DNA of 64,000 nucleotides from Polytrichum commune (taxonomy: Eukaryota > Streptophyta > Polytrichopsida > Polytrichales > Polytrichaceae): contig OX485804.1 in the NCBI GenBank assembly GCA_950295325.1, positions 35,528,001 to 35,592,000 of the forward strand, read 5' to 3'. A program made the translations under genes and the position numbers. Under the pieces are notes generated by a model. That model worked only from the letters and a program-made list of their open reading frames with translations, did no database searches and had not been told where the DNA came from. Positions 52,870 through 64,000 of this stretch are shown in pieces. Positions within the stretch are counted from its first letter, which is position 1, and each line of letters begins with the position of its first letter.

Positions 52870-54169
52870 ATGGTTGGAGCTGTGAATGGCGCAGAGTCGG
52901 AGCACAAGTTTCTGATCTACGGGAAGACAGGGTGGATTGGTGGCCTCCTTGGCAAGCTGTGTGCAGAGAAAGGCATTGCCTATGAATATGGGAAGGGAAG
53001 ATTAGAGAACAGGGAGGCGCTGGAGAAGGACATCGCCACTGTGAAGCCTACGCATGTGTTCAATGCCGCCGGTGTTACAGGTCGTCCGAATGTAGATTGG
53101 TGCGAGAGTCACAAGGTGGAGACCATCCGTGCAAACGTGGTTGGAACTCTCACTCTTGCAGATGTGTGCAAGCAACATAACCTGGTGTTGATCAATTATG
53201 CGACTGGATGCATTTTTGAATATGATGCCAAACATCCTCTTGGTAGCGGTATCGGATTTAAGGAAGAGGATACTCCTAACTTCCACGGATCTTACTACTC
53301 CAAGACCAAAGCTATGGTGAGCGTGAATTCCTCGACTGTTTTGCTTCTCCATTTTAATTACAAATGTCATCCCAGTGTGAATACATTAAATCTCTGCAAG
53401 AGAAATACGATTGATCGGCAGTTATTGTAATTTTTCTGGAGCCTCGTTAGATCTGAACTGGGAGGTTTACCTGTTTCTGTTCCGGAATTTGTTTGACGCA
53501 GAGATCTGATAACAAGACATTCCCCTTGTGAACAAGACTAAATAAATCACTTGTGGTGAACGAATTTTAATAAATGGACTAGGGTTAGAGTTGCCTCTGG
53601 ATGTTGTTAAAAGAGACTGAAGTTTTCGTTTGAGACTGCCGGTTTTTGGTGCCGAAAGTTGTGATAAGATTTGTTTGAACCAGAGATCTCATTAGAAGAT
53701 TTTGCTCCATTGGCAGGTCGAGGAGCTTCTGAAGGAATTCGATAACGTGTGCACATTGCGAGTGCGGATGCCCATCACCGGTGACCTTACCAACCCCCGC
53801 AATTTCATCACCAAGATCGCAAAATACGAGAAGATTGTGAACATTCCAAACTCCATGACAATCCTTGACGAGCTGCTTCCCATCTCCATCGAGATGGCCA
53901 AGCGAAACCTCACAGGTATCTGGAATTTCACCAACCCTGGCGTTGTTAGCCACAATGAAATCCTGGACATGTACAAGGAGTACATTGACCCTAGCTTGAC
54001 ATACAAGAACTTCTCCCTGGAGGAGCAGGCCAAGGTTATCGTTGCTGCTCGCAGTAACAACGAGATGGATGCAAGCAAGCTGAAGAAGGAGTTTCCAGAA
54101 ATGTTGTCTATCAAAGACTCGCTCGTCAAGTACGTGTTTGAGCCCAACAGGAAGGTGAACAAAGCTTGA
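52870..54169 (+). CDS. UER1: Bifunctional dTDP/UDP-4-keto-6-deoxyglucose 3,5-epimerase/4-reductase (NRS/ER)
   Basis: Cytosolic enzyme that converts nucleotide-4-keto-6-deoxyglucose to nucleotide-L-rhamnose for pectin and glycoside synthesis, matching the C-terminal half of RHM proteins. Two exons, 52870-53316 and 53717-54169, joined at AAAGCTATG|GTGAGC and TTGGCAG|GTCGAG in phase 0; 299 residues, the usual length. The nucleotide-binding motif GKTGWIGG is at 18-25. The SDR catalytic pair lies in YSKTK (Tyr143, Lys147). Further family blocks are VFNAAGVTGRPNVDWCESHK, NYATGCIFEYD, TLRVRMPITGDLTNPRNFITK and IPNSMTILDELLPIS. The start MVGAVNGAESEHKF aligns with the family start. The frame remains open upstream to an ATG at 52,663, but that stretch includes the likely leader-intron acceptor. 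It lies on the same strand as the BEACH gene, 6.9 kb downstream. Confidence 0.96.
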
Positions 54170-57030
54170 TCGCACTTCCTTTTTGTAAAAATATATCAAT
54201 CCTTGGTTCCAGATCTGCAGCTGCTGCTGGTTGTCGGAGCAGAGGAATCTTGAAGTCAACTCTTGATGCATATACGTCATTCATGGCCGCCGGACGCATT
54301 GCCGGCATAGCTGAGAATCTTATTTCAAAGACGCAAATTATTTATATCTAGTTTGGTGCTGCCTATTTGGTGTCTCTGAGATCCACATGGTGTCCTTGGT
54401 TTAAATTCTTGCAGTCCTATATTTGTGACCTTTTCTGAACACAGTGGCTAAAATGCTCTATTGTAGTGGGTGACCATTTAAAGTTAGCATATATTACATA
54501 AACTCACCATGTCTCCTGTTGCACATGATATCTGTGTTGTCTGCAGTCCTCTTTTCCATGCGAGTCAATTTTCAGTTTTCCTCTCTATCTAAGTTGAAGT
54601 TAGAATACATGCCCCTCGTGCTTTGATGCTTAGTAAAATGAAGCATTAACTGATGTAGTTGAATGGCAATGAACTACGACATTTGCCTAACCGGATGGAA
54701 ATTTTGGGTCTTCTTTGTTTTGAAATGCATTTTCAAGATGCGACCCGAACTTAAATTTGTAAACATTGGACTTGTTTGAACTTGCCATTGAAAACCAATC
54801 CAAGACAACTCCTCCCTTGAACAAAGCTTGACCAACACAGCTCCATCATATCCTACAGGGCTCATATTCTATGACCTAGTTGACCCACCAAATTTGGAAG
54901 CTTGATGTTCAATTCATTATGTATGCACGTCATAGGGTCCAGTCCCATTTGTGACATAGCAATGCATTATTACTGCGTAAAAAGAAAATTCTCGTATATG
55001 AATAATGGAATTTTAGGTTGAAGATTCTCTGTCATTACTGCTTCGGAAGATGTGACTAGCCTCCTATTACGCAATACGAATAAGTTTTCACACGAGAGCA
55101 CGAATCCGAACCATAATATTACTGAGGCTAATAGGTCTAACTTACTTAAAACAGCTCGCTAACCTTCAGATAGAAGGATATGTATGTTGTTTTTATATTT
55201 GTGCTCCGCTGGATGCAGCTATGGAATCAAACCTGTCACTACTGTACTGTCCTGAACACATTAAATATAGGACACCTTTTGTGCTGTCACATGTGTCTGG
55301 GCATCCGTTTGTGTCAAATATGTTCATATAGAATGCACCTTTTGTGTCGTCGGCGTTCCAGATCAGATCGTTCTGTAAGGCACTTTCAACTCCAGGCCAA
55401 TCTCACTATTGAATCACTGAGGTGAAGCTCTTGTTCTGCTATCGTTTCTGAACAGGGGAAGACTATTGTTGATCATAAGTTGGCAATTAGAGTTTGTTTG
55501 CTCCTTGGAATCATAAGGGATGCGGGTGTTGTTTAGGTTGGTTTCTCTTGTTCTCCATCTTCAGATTAATCAGATTTGCATATTCAGATTTTTGTTGCGT
55601 TCGAGATATCTGTAGAGTCTGTCAAAGAGGGACGAAATAATGGGTTTGGTTCTTCCTTCTATTAAGAGCTTGTTAGCTCGTCATGTATTGGAGCCTATTT
55701 TGAAAGTTGGGTGAAACTTTGGGGATTTCCTCTTGCACCTCAAAAACTTTGAGAGTATTTTAGGATCTAGAATAGGGCATGTGCATGGGACCAATTGTCC
55801 TAAATCCCTTATCGGACTATGCCATAATAGCAGGACATGCTAGAAAGCCAATTCAAGTTTTTAATAGCCCGACACCACTTTTTGTGTATGGTAATTGAAG
55901 CATGGAGAAAACTTGGGTGATCATGTGTTAATTCTCATTAATTCAAGGTTTGGGACTAAAGGATGGTGTCATGTGCTTTACTTCACATATAACTTCAATG
56001 ACAAATCTATGATGAACATCAATAAAAACCAAATTGAAAATTGGACCTCCCCTGATTTAGTTATGGTTATCGGAAGTCCATGTCGTTGATTCCTTAATTG
56101 AATACATAAGAAGTACTATAACATTTGCATCTCGACATCGATTTTTGAATTTGACATTCTTTTGTGATTTGCAGTCGTCAATCCATATGCATGACGTAGT
56201 TCCCAATTCGATCTATTTGCACGTGGAGTTTGGAAGTGCTCACAGTAGGGCCACATTCCTCGGTCATAATGCCACCCCAAGCCAAAGGTGATTCTTCGAT
56301 CTTGCATGTCGCGGAATTCTAAAATGAGATACTTCACTTATCATACTGCCAAGTACCATACCCTTATTACTTCAATTGTCAGATCCAAATTGCTGAATAG
56401 AAGTCAAAAGTCGTGTCGTGGCTTTTGCAACTATACCTAAACTGCCGTGAAGTACTTCGATATGCATAGGATAGAAAAGTGGCCAATTTATGTGCGCTCG
56501 AAGTCCATCGAAAACCCTAAACAAACTATACAAATTTATCTCAATTAGTGCGTGCTACTATTTGGAGTTACGCAATGCAATAACGTCTTCCTCAAGAGTT
56601 CAATTTTTACTCATGAAAGTTCAATAGGTTGTTCGGACATAAGATAAGAACATAAGATGATTGTGCTTGGTAAAATCTTACGTTCTCGTTACGTAGTTAT
56701 AACAATGCGTAACTCCAAATAGTAACACGTACTAAATGGGAGATTCGGTGTAGTCACATACCACAATTGACCACATAAGGCACACGTACCTTACAACACG
56801 ATAGTAAACAACCCCAAATAAGCGTCTGCAAGAGGGGGTATCATGCCTATGATTCGGGGGTACTATGAGGAGTGGGGCCCAAGGAAGATTGGTGCTCAGT
56901 TCTTGTCTTGATCCCCTTATCCATGCCCGTGTAGTAATAATTCATCCTTTTCAATGACAGTACATGTATAATTCATCGAAGATCCAATCTCATTCTCCTT
57001 CGTGGTGCATCAGTGCCCAGGAAGTTTTTG
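54170..57030. other. 3' flank of UER1 and intergenic sequence
   Basis: The 3' untranslated region probably occupies the first 200-300 bases. No other gene was seen. The MITE at 56,548-56,740 is listed separately. Confidence 0.4.
56548..56740. mobile_element. MITE family 5, copy 2
   Basis: Inverted ends TTAGTGCGTGCTACTATTTG followed by GAGTTACGCAATGC on the left, and ATGCGTAACTCCAAATAGTA followed by ACACGTACTAA on the right. The terminal sequence is related to the copy at 51,310-51,545, but the interior differs. Confidence 0.75.
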
Positions 57031-57034
57031 GGCA

Positions 57035-57463
57035 TAAGGTAGAAACACCATAACCCGTGAAAATAAGGTGATTCGCATTTGAAGATCTGGTCTGACAATC
57101 ATGAGATAATTTCCCAAGAAAGATGAGAAGGATTCATGAAGAATGCATGAAGTTGTTTCATATTTTTCTGCCTTATATAAAAAATGCTACAATTTTTCAA
57201 AGTGGAAAGTTGTCCAACCCCCTACTCGTTCACTAGATTCTCCCTACACCGAACACGGTAATCCGCATTTCCATACATAACATCACCTGAATCGGTTACC
57301 TCATGAGTACATTAACACTTGACTCCCATTGGCTACACTAAGTGTGCACGCATTGAAGTTGTTGCCAAGCCATGATCAATTTTAGAAATGGCACTTCACC
57401 ATTATGACGGCGGTCTAGTGCACGGCTAGAGGGTGGGTAACGGGTTATGGTATTTCTACCTTA
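57035..57463. mobile_element. 429-bp element with 24-bp terminal inverted repeats
   Basis: Left end TAAGGTAGAAACACCATAAC (57,035 on) and right end GTTATGGTATTTCTACCTTA (to 57,463) are reverse complements with one mismatch over 24 bp. No target duplication was evident and no protein is encoded. Confidence 0.7.
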
Positions 57464-57494
57464 GTTTGTCAAGATCCGAGTGATTCTAAATCCA

Positions 57495-57845
57495 GCCAGT
57501 TACATGTTGGCATCTTCCGGTTTTGCTTTCATTCATTTGAGGCACATTCCTTCCATAGATTCCTCTAAAATGATCGGTGGTTCTCCTGAAGTCTCCAACT
57601 TCAACCGGTTATTTCTCAAACTCAACCGGTTCATCTGTAACTAACCGCCGATTCTTCCCGGACATAGCACCGGTTACATATTGACATCTTCCGGTTTTGC
57701 TTTATTCATTTGAGGTATATTTTTTCTATAGATTCCTCTAACATGATCGGTAATTCTCGTGAAGTCTCAAACTTCAACCGGTTGTTCCTCAAACTCAACC
57801 GGTTCATCTGTAACTAACCGCCGGTTCTCCCCGAGCCCCGGTGTG
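57495..57845. repeat. Tandem pair of the AACCGGTT-rich repeat (family 3, right side)
   Basis: Two units of about 170 bp (starting near 57,500 and 57,670) share ATCTTCCGGTTTTGCTTT, ATAGATTCCTCTAA, AACTTCAACCGGTT and CTCAACCGGTTCATCTGTAA. They are the reverse complement of the blocks at 4,670-5,530. Confidence 0.75.
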
Positions 57846-57998
57846 CATGTTATCAAGTATTGCTTGGATTTGAATTGGTGACGCCTCTTTTTCCTAAGGC
57901 CAAATAGGCTCAATAACATGACTAATATTAGTTTCTTGACATTTTGTGAGCGTTTCAAGTGATATACAATCAGTTGTTATTGTAAGATTCCACGTGTC

Positions 57999-58770
57999 TC
58001 TACCCGGGAGTGGACTCTTCATTGGAATCCTAATGATGTGCGTCGGTGACTATGAAATAGAACTGCCTATGTACAAGAAAGTTATAAAGAAAAAAAAATT
58101 GTATGTATGTACTAATGGGAGGCTAGAAAATGAACTGAAGTATCTATACTAAACTTCTAAGTGTAATGTGATATATGCCTCCACTTTATACACGAAACAT
58201 AAATTGTGAAATCAAAAGAAGACCTCTATTACGTATACAATCAACTTTCACTTTCACTTAAGAAAGTTATCATTAGATTTATTCATCCATAAGATGTAAC
58301 TCGCAATAATCAGACCCTTAAACACACGTCATTCCAAAACCAAGGCCATAATAATATCTAGATTCACCATCGTACGATCAATTTAATCATAAGTCCGGTT
58401 TGACCAAATTTAGAAAAACCTATAACCATTTGCAATTCCTAATAAGAATGGATATTGTTGTCATTGGGGATGAACATCATATAACAACAATGAACAAGAA
58501 TGTAATTTGGATGAAAACAACACACATGTTGTTAGTTTTTCCTCCTAAATCTTACTTGTACATTGAACTTTTTGTACATCTACCTTTATTTCGAAAGAAA
58601 AAAAAAATTTAAAAAAATTTAAACATAAACACTAGAGGAAAACAATACCTCTCTCCCTTGTGTATACTATGTACACTAATGCCTCAATATACTTATGTAC
58701 AATAACGTGATTATATACCCCTTTATGCAATTACGTTAGTTTATATATGATATGACACATGGGTGCATCT
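57999..58770 (+). mobile_element. TIR element family 1, copy C
   Basis: It starts CCCGGGAGTGGACTCTTCAT at about 58,003. Its right part (CCTAATAAGAATGG near 58,439 to ATATGATATGACACATGGG) matches copy A, and its left part matches copy B in reverse. The right terminal repeat is degraded. A lone end of the same family (AAAGAGTCCATCCCCTGGG) occurs at about 61,760. Confidence 0.7.
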
Positions 58771-59166
58771 ACACTTGATTTATGTATACACATGCGAGAA
58801 CCCCCTATTTAATGGGGGAGGGGTATTTTCCTTCATTTGTTGAATATTTTCCACCCTATAACTAGCTAAATTTATACTAGATGGTATTTTCTAGCACCCT
58901 ACCATTATATATACATTTTAGAATTGCATAATTATAATCACCCTATCTTATTTATAAGTAGTAGAAATTTTGTGTGAACAATCTGCACATACATTACGCA
59001 TACAATGCATTTATAATGCATTACACTTCGCATATTTTACTCTGCACATTACACATTAAACCATCATATTATAAACTTTAGCATCCAACCAACATAGAAA
59101 CAACATACATAGCAATAAAATAACTCCAACTTACATAACAAATCAACACCAAAATACATAAACCTT

Positions 59167-59167
59167 C

Positions 59168-59208
<41 letters not shown>
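59167..59208. repeat. (CAA)14 microsatellite
   Basis: Fourteen perfect CAA units. Confidence 0.95.
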
Positions 59209-59209
59209 G

Positions 59210-60007
59210 AGCATTACACCTTCAAATATACACTTAGGGATTGAACGTCAACATTACCAACAACGAACATTACACTGCAATTGACCTTCAAGTATTAAAA
59301 CATACAAGGGCCTTCAAAATTCCAACACCTTGAACCCAACTAAAAAAAATCTCACTCATACAAACACCCCTGCATACACCCTCAATCCAACCATATATTT
59401 GTTCTAGACATACATTTGACAACAACATCAAATTTCAATATTTAAATTCAACATCAAATGTTTAGAATCCAATAGCAAGGGCTTTTGAAAATGATGTGAC
59501 ATAAAGAGAGTAGGGAACATGCCAAAGAGTGAGAGTTGCAAATAAGATCATCACACTTATCTAGAGTGGGGCACCAAGGGGAGAAGTATAACCAATATGA
59601 GAAGATGTAAGCAATGGGAGGAGATAGAAGAAATGACAACACACAAATTGATGAAATCTTTATGTGGGCATTCCTTTAAATACCTAAAAAAATACACACT
59701 TTAGGCATTTAGAAGAAGAAAAAAAAAATTAAAAAAAAAAACATAACTACAATAATTTCATATAGTGATCTATATACAAATCATCCACACAATATAAATC
59801 ACCACCAAAACTGCCAAAGATGTCACTTGGTGGGGTTGATTCTCACCTTTATTCGATAGCATACAATTCTACTTATAGGACAACAATGATCACCAAATGG
59901 ATCACAAAATCTAGACATATCACTAAGTCCACAAGATTAAAAATGAAATGTTCAAGTTATGACTAGGCTAGTTTTTTGCCACAAATTGATTAAGGGAGGC
60001 AACATCT
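59210..60007. other. Intergenic, nothing recognised
   Basis: AT-rich and stop-dense, with an A-rich tract near 59,716-59,742. Confidence 0.4.
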
Positions 60008-60015
60008 ATTGGATC

Positions 60016-60360
60016 CTCGGGGGGGGGGGGGTAGTCATTGGTTGGAGTAGCAATATACGTGCGAACAAATGATAGGGTATTTTAAAAACATGAGGGCTAA
60101 AAATTATAAATGGACTTAAGAGTAATATAAGGTATCAAAAATGGCATTGGACATCTTTAAAGTACTATAGGGTATGGAATAATAGGTAATTTGGAATTAT
60201 AAGTAATGCAAGCCATTTTTCTATTAACCCAAAGTAGAAATTTACATAATGATAGCATGTGAAAAAAAAAAGAGAATTGAAAGTAATACCCCCCTATAAA
60301 ATAGTGGTTGTTCGCACCTATATCCTTAACTTTTTAACACACTGCCCCCCCCCCCCCGAG
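60016..60360. mobile_element. hAT-like MITE with poly-G termini and exact 8-bp target duplication
   Basis: The element begins CTC followed by 13 G and ends with 13 C followed by GAG. Inside the ends further inverted similarity is seen (GTGCGAACAA on the left, TTGTTCGCAC on the right). ATTGGATC occurs directly on both sides (60,008-60,015 and 60,361-60,368), an exact 8-bp duplication as made by hAT-superfamily transposases. No protein is encoded in the 345 bp. Confidence 0.9.
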
Positions 60361-60369
60361 ATTGGATCT

Positions 60370-62940
60370 TAGGAATATAAATTAGTATTTGAATTAAAAG
60401 ACATAGTTACCGTGGAAATTATAGATTCCAAATCAAATCATTTCCAATCGTTATGGTCATATTTAAATTTCAGTTGACCATGTGCCTTGTTAAACTGTGA
60501 AAACATGATCATGTAAGTATATAAGATTATTCGTTTTTTTTTCCCACTTGAGTTTATTTGTTTTGCAAGTCAATACCTTGCATACATGTTCCAATTTGTT
60601 CCTATTGGTCCCAAACCTCCTAATTTTTTAAACCCGTCCAATGGACCATGTCCCAAACTCTGATATTTGTACATTACTAGTTGGCTTCCCTTGTATCCGT
60701 CGAACCGCTATAGTAATTTTGGACGATCGTGTATTGCGTTGCCCAAAAAAACCTCCACAATCCGAACCAAGTCCAAGCATTATAGAGGAAGTAGAAGAAG
60801 ATGTTGTTACGTAATCATCGACATTATTAAAATAAATTGAATTACAAACACGAGTAAGTCGGTCTTTTGAGAGAAAGACATTTCCATTCAACCGAGATAA
60901 CAAAGTTGAGTTGTAAATTGTGTGTTAGCTTGATCTTTTAGAGCTATTGTTTGTAATGACAACAAATTACCTACTTTTGTTGCTACCTTGTTGTCATCTT
61001 TGTCTTTGTCACTTAAATCACTACCACCACCGCCCTCACAAAGGAAGCCGTTTGCAAGATAGTTTCACAATATCACACAAGTATTGCCCCACATTGCTAC
61101 GTTGTTCGCAAGGAAATGTGGTCGCACACTTCAGCCTCCAGAATACAAGAGTAAGCAAGTACAACAAGCAAACGTTCAACATCTAAAGTACAAGAGCGAT
61201 TGCTCCTAAACCGAAGCAGAGCGAATAAACGCTCAGTCAAGAGAGATTTTGATGGCCGACTAGAGGAAAAAAACAAAAACCTAACGATTAAAATGAAAAA
61301 AATAAACTCAACATTACTGAGCTCAATGACCCTTTCAAAACCTTAAAATTGCATTTTCTATACTAGTATGATGCTCAATACTACCTTAATACCTTGCAAA
61401 TAGTTACTGCTACCCTAAATAAGCCAACCAACCATTCCATCACCGAATGATGGCATTTTTTCATCCAAAGGCAACCGTTTCAACAAATCCATCCAATGTC
61501 ACTAATACCAGTTAATTTATGTTGAACTTATAAATTAAATATCTAAATTTAATTTAATTTATTCTAGTTTCTATCCAATTTTTTTTTTTAAACCACAACT
61601 TAAACCACACCGTACATTCTGTAATTCCCAAACTCACATTTAAATGACGTTATTATATATCTTTGAAAAAAATGTAAAATGTTTGTGTCTTGAATAAAAA
61701 TCCACCCTACATTTTCTCACACGTGGTTTTCTACATTTTTGCCAGTGCCCGCCCCTAGTGGTACAAAGAGTCCATCCCCTGGGTCTCTATGTGTTAGTAA
61801 AAGAAGCTTACACCATTGAAAAGGTCACAATAAGGAGCCTACTTAATGCACGTTGCTAAAGCCATCAATTGGTTTTTATGTTGCCTATATAGATTAAGTG
61901 AACTTTATATCACTTGGGATTACAGAAATTGAAATATTGAATATGGTTTTTCTTTCAAAAACTACATAAGGATTTCATTTGCGGTTTTTAAAGTTTGAAT
62001 GTCCATGACCTAATACCATGTTTTCAACAAACATGTTATTCAAATTTGGAGTTTTTAAGTCCTACTCATGACCATGACATCACATAAGCTAAACATGACA
62101 TTAACATGTAATTTTGGACGAATATCTCATGAGAACATGATAAATCTTAGATAAAAATATGCAAATTTGAGTTGGCTCCATGTTCAATGGTATCGTATTT
62201 TGGAATCACACTCTCATCATTCATTTAGAAAAAATAGATTCATTGTTGGCGAGTTCAAATGCCTAGTGTTGTAGAGTTTTGTTTATTTATGGATATAAAT
62301 TGGATGAATGCCAATTGACGGTAAGGTGAAACACTTGAGCATGTGAGGCCTCCTATAGATTGAAGTCCAATCGTCATGGATTTGTATACATAGAAGGTGA
62401 ACAAGATTGGACGTCATGGAGCCCATCCTCCCCCCACATCCCTTCCAGGGCACATCTCCATGGGAGCTGTTTAACCACTATCACACATCCTCGTCCAAAT
62501 TTGATTTGACCTCTTGTAAATGACGCAAAATTTTGCCTTGAAATGGAGTAGATTTTTCTTATAGTTGTATAAGTTCACGTTTGCACACCAACATTCTCTA
62601 CAATTGAGGATTGGGAAATATGAAAACAAACTCACATGTGTGCCACACAACGACATGCCTCCCTACATCCCATACAAATTGGGATGCACTCATATATGAT
62701 GTCCACCCCAATGTTTCTTTTTGCACTTTATGGATAACTCTATTGCAAACGCCTTCAAAGGGGATATGCCGATAAAGCATGTATGATCCAAGGGTAGACT
62801 ACAAGGGCAACTCAACATCATTGCATAGACCGCAACAAGCTTTTGTCCCCCGCATTCCAACCCCATCTCACTTACCCGCATTATGTGGCCTGAATGGCAA
62901 ATTGTTTTGGAGGCATGTGAACCTCTTGTTTGTGGTGCAT
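60370..62940. other. Intergenic, nothing recognised
   Basis: AT-rich sequence without a supportable gene. It holds the isolated family 1 end near 61,760. Short frames on both strands have no recognisable domain. Confidence 0.4.
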
Positions 62941-63349
62941 TCAACCATAAGCTCGTGCATGTGTTCTCTTACGGGAACCATGATAGGGAACGAGACCGTT
63001 CCCTCTCAGTCCCTCCTTTACTCTTGGGTTTGCCTCCTGCCCCCGCCCAAGAAAAATAGGACCCAGATGAGCATCATCTCCACAGATGAAAATCTCGACA
63101 CACTTGGCTATGGAAGATGAAAGACGTGCATTTTCATCCATGAGAGGGGAACAGGGGCCCTGATGCCATACGTTCCCCGTCGTTCTCTTTGATGTCTATG
63201 TCAAAGTTTCATCCATTCTCGGCACTGGGTGTCATCCAAAGTGCTTTCTCTCGGGCAGAGGGCAGGCAGGCAGCCAAATTCTGCTCCTTTAAAGGAACGC
63301 ATCGAGAATCACAGGGGAACAGCAGGGAACGAGGGCGTTCCCGTCAGCT

Positions 63350-63998
<649 letters not shown>

Positions 63999-64000
63999 TT

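Overview
This is nuclear DNA of a land plant: intron-rich genes with plant splice sites, plant-specific gene families (a REM-type B3 factor, a SPIRRIG-class BEACH protein, the rhamnose-synthesis epimerase/reductase UER1), a mitochondrial dihydrolipoyl dehydrogenase, Arabidopsis-type TTTAGGG stretches and many small inverted-repeat (MITE-like) elements. The genus cannot be fixed from the sequence alone. No ribosomal RNA gene, intact tRNA, CRISPR array or recognisable intact retrotransposon was seen.

Layout. 1-7.5 kb: repeats and MITEs plus one GC-rich 306-codon orphan ORF on the minus strand (5578-6498). 7.5-18.9 kb: a five-exon minus-strand gene for a protein with three B3 DNA-binding domains (8978-15337). 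It sits in a neighbourhood full of partial self-duplications: a decayed copy of its last exon, tandem copies of its first intron acceptor, a repeat filling its last intron, and a hairpin-forming inverted repeat downstream. A nearly perfect GC-rich foldback element lies at 17626-17984. 18.9-23.6 kb: gene-poor, with an inverted copy of a TIR element also found at 1-487 and 58 kb, and a tRNA-like 3' half.

24.1-46.0 kb: a 31-exon plus-strand gene for a 3,421-residue BEACH/WD40 protein of the SPIRRIG (LYST-like) class. I chose splice junctions exon by exon from reading frame and family conservation, and the total coding length (10,266 nt) is a multiple of three. 46-51.9 kb: no gene; a strand-skewed stretch, a G17 tract and a MITE. 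52.0-54.2 kb: UER1, two coding exons with a likely leader intron. 54.2-63.3 kb: no gene, several TIR elements, including a 345-bp element with poly-G ends and an exact 8-bp target duplication. 63.7 kb to the end: first coding exon of mitochondrial dihydrolipoyl dehydrogenase, cut by the window edge.

The genes do not form a pathway. They cover transcription control (B3), membrane trafficking and cell shape (SPIRRIG), cell-wall rhamnose supply (UER1) and mitochondrial 2-oxoacid and glycine decarboxylase complexes (LPD). The unusual material is the self-duplicating B3 locus and the set of non-autonomous inverted-repeat elements, several with visible target-site duplications or empty sites in paralogous copies.
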